In this document: one piece after another, positions 60,055 to 64,000 of the stretch
How the letters are laid out: each line of letters starts with the position of its first letter
Numbering within the stretch: position 1 is the stretch's first letter
Assembly: GCA_035378845.1 (NCBI GenBank)
Contig: DAOSUP010000003.1
Span: 83,207-147,206 of the forward strand
DNA: 64,000 nt
Direction of reading: 5' to 3'
Source of the DNA: JAKOUL01 sp035378845
Lineage (GTDB): Bacteria > Dictyoglomota > Dictyoglomia > Dictyoglomales > Dictyoglomaceae
The notes under the pieces: generated by a model
Database searches by the model: none
What the model was told of the DNA's origin: nothing
Seen by the model: the letters and a program-made list of their open reading frames with translations, nothing else
Program-made: the position numbers and the translations under genes

Positions 60055-60540
60055 ATGATAAGAGCAGTGTATCCGGGTAGTTTTGATCCGGTAACTAATG
60101 GACATGTTGATATAATCCAGCGTGGTACTAAAATATATGATGAGATAATAGTATTGGTAGCTGAAAACGCCTCAAAAGCCCCTTTTTTTTCTTTAGAAGA
60201 AAGATTAGAAATGCTTAAAGAAAGTATAAAAGACATTCCAAATGTAAAATTGGATTCTTTCAGCGGTCTTCTTGTAAATTATTTAAAAAGAATTGATGTA
60301 AAAATTATAATAAGAGGTCTTAGGGCAGTATCTGATTTTGAGTATGAATTTCAGCAAGCTTTAACAAACAAAAATTTGTATCCTGAATGTGAAACAGTAT
60401 TTTTGGTAAGTGATATTAGATATACCTTTTTAAGTTCAAGTATGGTGAAGGAGATTGTAAGGTTTGGAGGTCGTGTGGAAGACTTTGTGCCAGATATTGT
60501 AGCAAAAAAATTGTATGAAAAGTTTAATATCAGAAAGTAG
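60055..60540 (+). CDS. coaD: Phosphopantetheine adenylyltransferase
   Basis: 161 residues. YPGSFDPVTNGHVDIIQR contains the TxGH nucleotidyltransferase motif, and RGLRAVSDFEYEFQQA and the ISSSM-like segment LSSSMVKEI are typical. It makes dephospho-CoA, the fourth step of coenzyme A synthesis. Preceded by AAAGGAGAATAA. Placed between rsmD and two small proteins, resembling the ylbH-ylbI-ylbL neighbourhood of Bacillus. Confidence 0.96.
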   Translation: MIRAVYPGSFDPVTNGHVDIIQRGTKIYDEIIVLVAENASKAPFFSLEERLEMLKESIKDIPNVKLDSFSGLLVNYLKRIDVKIIIRGLRAVSDFEYEFQQALTNKNLYPECETVFLVSDIRYTFLSSSMVKEIVRFGGRVEDFVPDIVAKKLYEKFNIRK

Positions 60541-60548
60541 GGGAGGCT

Positions 60549-60986
60549 ATGGAAAAAACTTTCATCACTTTAGACAAATTAAAAGAGATTTTAGAGGGGG
60601 CTTTTACTATTCCTGTTTTTAGAAAAATTGTTGTGGATAAGGATAAAATAATGGAAATTTTATATGAACTTGAAAAGAGTATTCCTGAAGAATTTTTAGA
60701 AGCAAAAAGAATATTAGAGAATAGGGAGAAAATAATTAAAAGTACTAATATAGAAGCGGAACATATCTTAGAACAAGCTAAAGATAAAGCACAATTATTG
60801 ATTTCTCAAGATAATATTACTTTAGAAGCTCAAAGAAAAGCAGAAGAGATATTAAAAGATGCTAAAGAAGAGTCAGAAGAAATAAAAAAAGAAATGAAGC
60901 TTTATGTAGATGAGTTACTAAATAAGATAGAAGAATTGTTAAAAAAGGAAATGGAATTAATAGAAAAGTGCAGATCCGCGTTATAG
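60549..60986 (+). CDS. Coiled-coil protein of the clostridial coaD neighbourhood (often annotated ATPase or DivIVA-like)
   Basis: 145 residues. A short N-terminal region with LEGAFTIPVFRKIVVDKDKIMEILYELEKSIPEE is followed by a long coiled coil (about 48-140, with repeats of AEEILKDAKEESEEIKKE type). It resembles small proteins next to coaD in Clostridia that are labelled as ATP synthase subunit B-like or DivIVA-like. No catalytic motif is visible. The last 19 bases overlap the start of the next gene. Confidence 0.7.
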   Translation: MEKTFITLDKLKEILEGAFTIPVFRKIVVDKDKIMEILYELEKSIPEEFLEAKRILENREKIIKSTNIEAEHILEQAKDKAQLLISQDNITLEAQRKAEEILKDAKEESEEIKKEMKLYVDELLNKIEELLKKEMELIEKCRSAL

Positions 60987-61576
60987 TGATTATACTTATA
61001 GCAATTCTTATTTTTGAATTTTTGTCTTCTTGTTTTCTTTATTTTGAACAAGGAAAAGTATTAAATGTAAGAGATCTCTTTGAAAATTTACCTTCTGATT
61101 TTCCACCTAATTTTTACATTTTCCTATTAAAGGGAGAAAGACCTCATTTTTTCAATCTCCCTATCTTATTATTGGAGAAGAAACTTGTAAGGAAAAAGGA
61201 TGTTTCCTTTGAAAGGATCTCAGATTTTTATGGCTTTTCAATTAAAAAAACAATGCTTTTATATGGTAAATCGGATATTTTATCTCTTTATTTAGCTTTT
61301 TATGCTTATAAAGAAAGAATTTCTATCCCAAAAAGTTTGAAGATAGGTATAATAGGAGATGTCTCTAAAGACGGTAAAATAATTCCAGTTTTAGGAATAG
61401 ATCAAAAAGTAATGATGGCAGAAAAAGAAGGTATAAAAATATTATTTATACCTTATCAAAATTATGAGACTCTTTTTGATAAAAAAATTTTTTTGATTAT
61501 CCCTTTAATTACTTTAGATGATGGCATAAAAAATTTAGAGAAGTTTGTTTTACCTAATGTTGGAAATATTTACTGA
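60968..61576 (+). CDS. Membrane-anchored Lon-fold (S16-like) protein, YlbL-like, without a PDZ domain
   Basis: 202 residues from GTG. One N-terminal membrane helix (about 5-25). The C-terminal half aligns by eye with the Lon proteolytic domain: YGKSDILSLYLAF where Lon has GPSAG, then IIGDVSKDGKIIPVLGIDQK followed by VMMAEKEGIKILFIP, where Lon has a GEITLRG...GGLKEK segment. S102 and K147 fall at the positions of the Ser-Lys dyad, 45 residues apart (43 in E. coli Lon). The position after coaD matches ylbL in Bacillus, but the PDZ domain of YlbL is missing. Confidence 0.65.
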   Translation: MQIRVIVIILIAILIFEFLSSCFLYFEQGKVLNVRDLFENLPSDFPPNFYIFLLKGERPHFFNLPILLLEKKLVRKKDVSFERISDFYGFSIKKTMLLYGKSDILSLYLAFYAYKERISIPKSLKIGIIGDVSKDGKIIPVLGIDQKVMMAEKEGIKILFIPYQNYETLFDKKIFLIIPLITLDDGIKNLEKFVLPNVGNIY

Positions 61577-61589
61577 TCTGTGATAAAAT
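61560..61589 (+). promoter_or_regulatory. Possible promoter of rpsO-pnp
   Basis: TTGGAA (61560-61565) and TAAAAT (61584-61589), spacer 18 bases. The expected start near 61596 falls at the foot of the hairpin that follows. Confidence 0.5.
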
Positions 61590-61597
61590 ATAAGCAA

Positions 61598-61636
61598 CCT
61601 ATAGTGATGGTTTACCATCGCTATAGGCGATTTTTT
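61598..61636 (+). terminator. Terminator-like hairpin upstream of rpsO
   Basis: CCTATAGTGATGG (61598-61610) pairs with CCATCGCTATAGG (61615-61627), 13 bp with one U-G pair and loop TTTA, followed by CGA and six T (61631-61636). It has the look of an intrinsic terminator for the preceding operon, or of a leader hairpin controlling rpsO and pnp. Confidence 0.75.
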
Positions 61637-61658
61637 GAGACAAAAGAGGAGGTAGAAG

Positions 61659-61928
61659 ATGTCATTAACGAAAGAAGAAAAAAAGGAGATCATTGAAAAA
61701 TTTAAAATCAATGAAAATGATTCTGGATCTCCAGAGGTGCAGATTGCTTTGCTTACAGTAAAAATTAATAAGCTAACAGAGCATCTTAAAGTTCATAAAA
61801 AAGATTTTCATTCAAGAGTAGGATTATTGAAGATGATTGGAAGAAGGAGAAAACTCTTAAAATATCTTCAGGAAAAAGATTTTGAAAGATATAAAAAACT
61901 GATACAAGAGCTTGGATTAAGGAAATAG
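61659..61928 (+). CDS. rpsO: Small ribosomal subunit protein uS15
   Basis: 89 residues, the universal bacterial length. SPEVQIALLTVKINKLTEHLKVHKKDFHSR and GRRRKLLKYLQEKD are the conserved rRNA-binding helices. It binds the central domain of 16S rRNA and in several bacteria represses its own mRNA. AGAGGAGGT precedes the ATG. It is followed by pnp after six bases, the arrangement known from E. coli and many others. Confidence 0.97.
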   Translation: MSLTKEEKKEIIEKFKINENDSGSPEVQIALLTVKINKLTEHLKVHKKDFHSRVGLLKMIGRRRKLLKYLQEKDFERYKKLIQELGLRK

Positions 61929-61934
61929 TAAATT

Positions 61935-64000
61935 ATGCGGGAAGTATATAGCTTTTCAGAAAATTATGCAGGAAAAACTTTAAAAATAGATATAGGTAAA
62001 GTAGCTTGGCAAGCAACAGGATCTGTGCTCGTGCAGTACGGAGAAACAGTAGTTTTAGTAACAGTGGTAGCCTCGGAAGATAGTAAGGAAGATGTAGATT
62101 TTTTCCCTCTTACTGTTGAATATGTAGAAAGGCTGTATGCTGCTGGAAAGATTCCAGGTGGATTTTTTAAAAGAGAGGGTAAACCTACAGAACCTGAGAT
62201 TCTTTTGGCACGTTTAATTGATCGTCCTCTAAGACCTCTTTTTTCTAAGGATTTTAGAAAGGAAGTTCAAGTAATTATTACAGTACTTGCTTACGATCAA
62301 GAAACCCCTACAGATATACCTTCTATTATTGGTGCTTCTTGTGCAATAATGCTTGCAGGTCTTCCCTTTAAAGGTCCTGTTGGAGCAGCAAGAGTAGGCT
62401 GGGATGGGCAAGAATGGTATATAAATCCTCCTGTAACTTTTTCTCAAAATTTATTTCTTGATCTGGTAATAGCAGGCACTAAAGATGCTGTCCTTATGAT
62501 GGAAGGAGATGGGAAAGAGGTTCCTGAGGATATCTTCTTGGAAGGTGTAATGAAAGGGCAAGAAGCTCTTCAAGAATCTATTAGACTGCAAGAGGAAATT
62601 TTATCAACTCTAAATCCTATACCTTTTCCTTATAAACCTTTTCTAATTGATGAGAATCTTAAGAAAGATGTACTTGAATACGTAACTTTGGAAAAAATTA
62701 AAGAGGCGATCTTTACTCCTATTAAATCCGAAAGACAAAAATCTCTTGAAGATTTAAAGAAAAAAGCTATAGAACACTTTGAACCTATTTATGGTGAAGT
62801 ATCTTCTCAAATAGCTGAAATTATTGATGAAGAGGCAAAAAGTATATTAAAGAAGGTTATATTGGAAGAAAAGCAAAGAGTAGATGGAAGAAAACTTAAT
62901 GAGTTACGACCTATAAGTTGCGAAGTAGGGGTTCTTCCAAGAGTACATGGATCAGCAATATTTCAAAGAGGTGAGACTCAAGTTCTTTCAGTGGTAACAT
63001 TGGGATCAGGAGAGGAACAAATAATTGAAAGTGTTATTGAAAATGAGCCTAAGAGATATATACATCATTATAACTTTCCACCGTTTTCAGTGGGTGAAGC
63101 AAAGCCATTACGTGGACCTAAAAGAAGAGAAATTGGACATGGAGCTTTAGCAGAACGTGCATTACTTCCTTTAATCCCTAAAGAGGAAGATTTTCCTTAC
63201 ACTATTAGGGTAGTCTCTGAAGTATTAAGCTCCAATGGTTCTACCTCTATGGCAAGTGTGTGTGGAAGTAGTCTCTCCTTAATGGATGCAGGAGTACCTA
63301 TTAAGACTCATGCTGCAGGTGTAGCAATGGGTTTAATAAAAGAAGGAGATAACTTTGAAGTTCTTACAGATATTCAAGGGTTGGAAGATGCATTAGGAGG
63401 AATGGATTTTAAAATTGCTGGCACTAAAAATGGAATCACTGCAATTCAATTAGATATTAAAGTAGATGGTCTATCATATGAAATTATTGAGAGAACTCTT
63501 AAACAGGCTAAAGAAGCAAGGTCTCAAATACTTGGAATTATGGAAAAAGTTATTCCTTCTCCACGCCCGGAGGTCTCGCCATATGCACCCCGGATGATGG
63601 TGCTTGAGATTAACTCTAATAAGATTGGAGAATTAATTGGAGCTGGTGGTAAAAATATAAAAAAGATTACCGAAGAAACCAAATCTACAATTAATATAAA
63701 GCCGGAAGGGATTGTTTATATTGCTGCTCCTGACCAAGAATCTGCAGACAAAGCTGTAGCAATGGTGCAGAGTTTCACCAAAGATATAAAGGAAGGGGAT
63801 GTTCTCTTAGGTAAAGTAGTAAGGGTTACTGATTACGGAGTATTTGTAGAAATATTACCAGGTAAGGTTGGACTTCTTCATATTTCAAAATTTAAGACAT
63901 CAGGAACAGGGAAGAATCAAGTAAAAGAAGAGATACATTTGGGTGATGAAATACTCATAAAGGTTGAATCTATAGATTCCTTAGGAAGGATTAATTTGAC
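61935..64000 (+). CDS. pnp: Polyribonucleotide nucleotidyltransferase (PNPase), 3' end missing
   Basis: The frame opens at ATG 61935 and runs to the end of the window without a stop, giving 688 codons of a protein usually near 700. The two RNase PH domains are present (FFPLTVEYVERLYAAGKIPGG, LIDRPLRPLF; then QRVDGRKLNELRPISCEVG, FQRGETQVL, SSNGSTSMASVCGSSLSLMDAG). The KH domain has IGAGGKNIKKI. An S1 domain begins GDVLLGKVVRVTDYGVFVE. PNPase degrades RNA 3' to 5' using phosphate. Translation is likely coupled to rpsO. Confidence 0.97.
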   Translation, partial: MREVYSFSENYAGKTLKIDIGKVAWQATGSVLVQYGETVVLVTVVASEDSKEDVDFFPLTVEYVERLYAAGKIPGGFFKREGKPTEPEILLARLIDRPLRPLFSKDFRKEVQVIITVLAYDQETPTDIPSIIGASCAIMLAGLPFKGPVGAARVGWDGQEWYINPPVTFSQNLFLDLVIAGTKDAVLMMEGDGKEVPEDIFLEGVMKGQEALQESIRLQEEILSTLNPIPFPYKPFLIDENLKKDVLEYVTLEKIKEAIFTPIKSERQKSLEDLKKKAIEHFEPIYGEVSSQIAEIIDEEAKSILKKVILEEKQRVDGRKLNELRPISCEVGVLPRVHGSAIFQRGETQVLSVVTLGSGEEQIIESVIENEPKRYIHHYNFPPFSVGEAKPLRGPKRREIGHGALAERALLPLIPKEEDFPYTIRVVSEVLSSNGSTSMASVCGSSLSLMDAGVPIKTHAAGVAMGLIKEGDNFEVLTDIQGLEDALGGMDFKIAGTKNGITAIQLDIKVDGLSYEIIERTLKQAKEARSQILGIMEKVIPSPRPEVSPYAPRMMVLEINSNKIGELIGAGGKNIKKITEETKSTINIKPEGIVYIAAPDQESADKAVAMVQSFTKDIKEGDVLLGKVVRVTDYGVFVEILPGKVGLLHISKFKTSGTGKNQVKEEIHLGDEILIKVESIDSLGRINL

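Overview
The window is a gene-dense, AT-rich chromosomal segment of a thermophilic, anaerobic-type bacterium. Proteins are rich in Lys, Glu and Ile. Genes are packed with start/stop overlaps, and TTG and GTG starts are common. The gene mix (Rnf complex, short HisG with HisZ, DapL-type aminotransferase, DUF4321 and Asp23 proteins, no sporulation locus) fits Dictyoglomus best. That genus assignment is my inference from composition and gene content, not from a database search. I see no insertion sequence, prophage or CRISPR array.

Layout, left to right. (1) 1-4846: mutL (5' end cut off), miaA, a DapL-type aminotransferase and hflX. (2) 4850-5536, minus strand: a DUF72 protein. (3) 5704-8919: rho, a GerMN-domain protein and two metallophosphoesterases. 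(4) 8982-9709: eight tRNA genes followed by a terminator-like hairpin. (5) 9798-22204: tig-clpP-clpX-valS, then rnfCDGEAB, apbE, a Gx-family membrane protein and a DUF4321 protein. (6) 22220-28303: ftsX, a LytM/M23 peptidase, ctpA, comEA, a short comEC and holA. (7) 28300-28569, minus: rpsT. (8) 28700-36604: lepA, surE, hemW, an ANTAR response regulator, a WecA/TagO-type transferase, mnmG and a methyltransferase. (9) 36623-36847, minus: an FmdB zinc ribbon. (10) 37006-39095: a lipoprotein, a ROK glucokinase and pgsA. (11) 39081-41159, minus: a large secreted NAGPA-domain protein. (12) 41253-48421: a complete overlapping histidine operon, hisZGDCBHAF(IE). (13) 48418-50415, minus: a class A penicillin-binding protein. 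(14) 50487-55009: rapZ-yvcK, then pgk, a roadblock protein, tpiA and secG. (15) 55098-61576: asp23, a DAK/FakA-type protein, recG, rsmD, coaD, a coiled-coil protein and a small Lon-fold protein. (16) 61659-64000: rpsO and pnp (3' end cut off).

Most genes are housekeeping genes. Three groups work together closely. The Rnf genes sit with the flavin transferase that should flavinylate RnfG and RnfD. The nine his genes encode the whole pathway from PRPP to histidine. FtsX, the LytM peptidase and CtpA are cell-wall remodelling proteins.

The points most worth a second look are: hflX, which has no ATG, GTG or TTG codon able to start its complete N-terminal domain; a threefold tandem repeat of the flavinylation-like motif in RnfD; several perfect hairpins or palindromes just inside coding regions, strongest in yvcK and rsmD; a likely leaderless ftsX mRNA with no ftsE beside it; a Lon-type Ser/Lys pair in a small membrane-anchored protein; a roadblock protein between pgk and tpiA; and a terminator-like hairpin between a promoter and rpsO.
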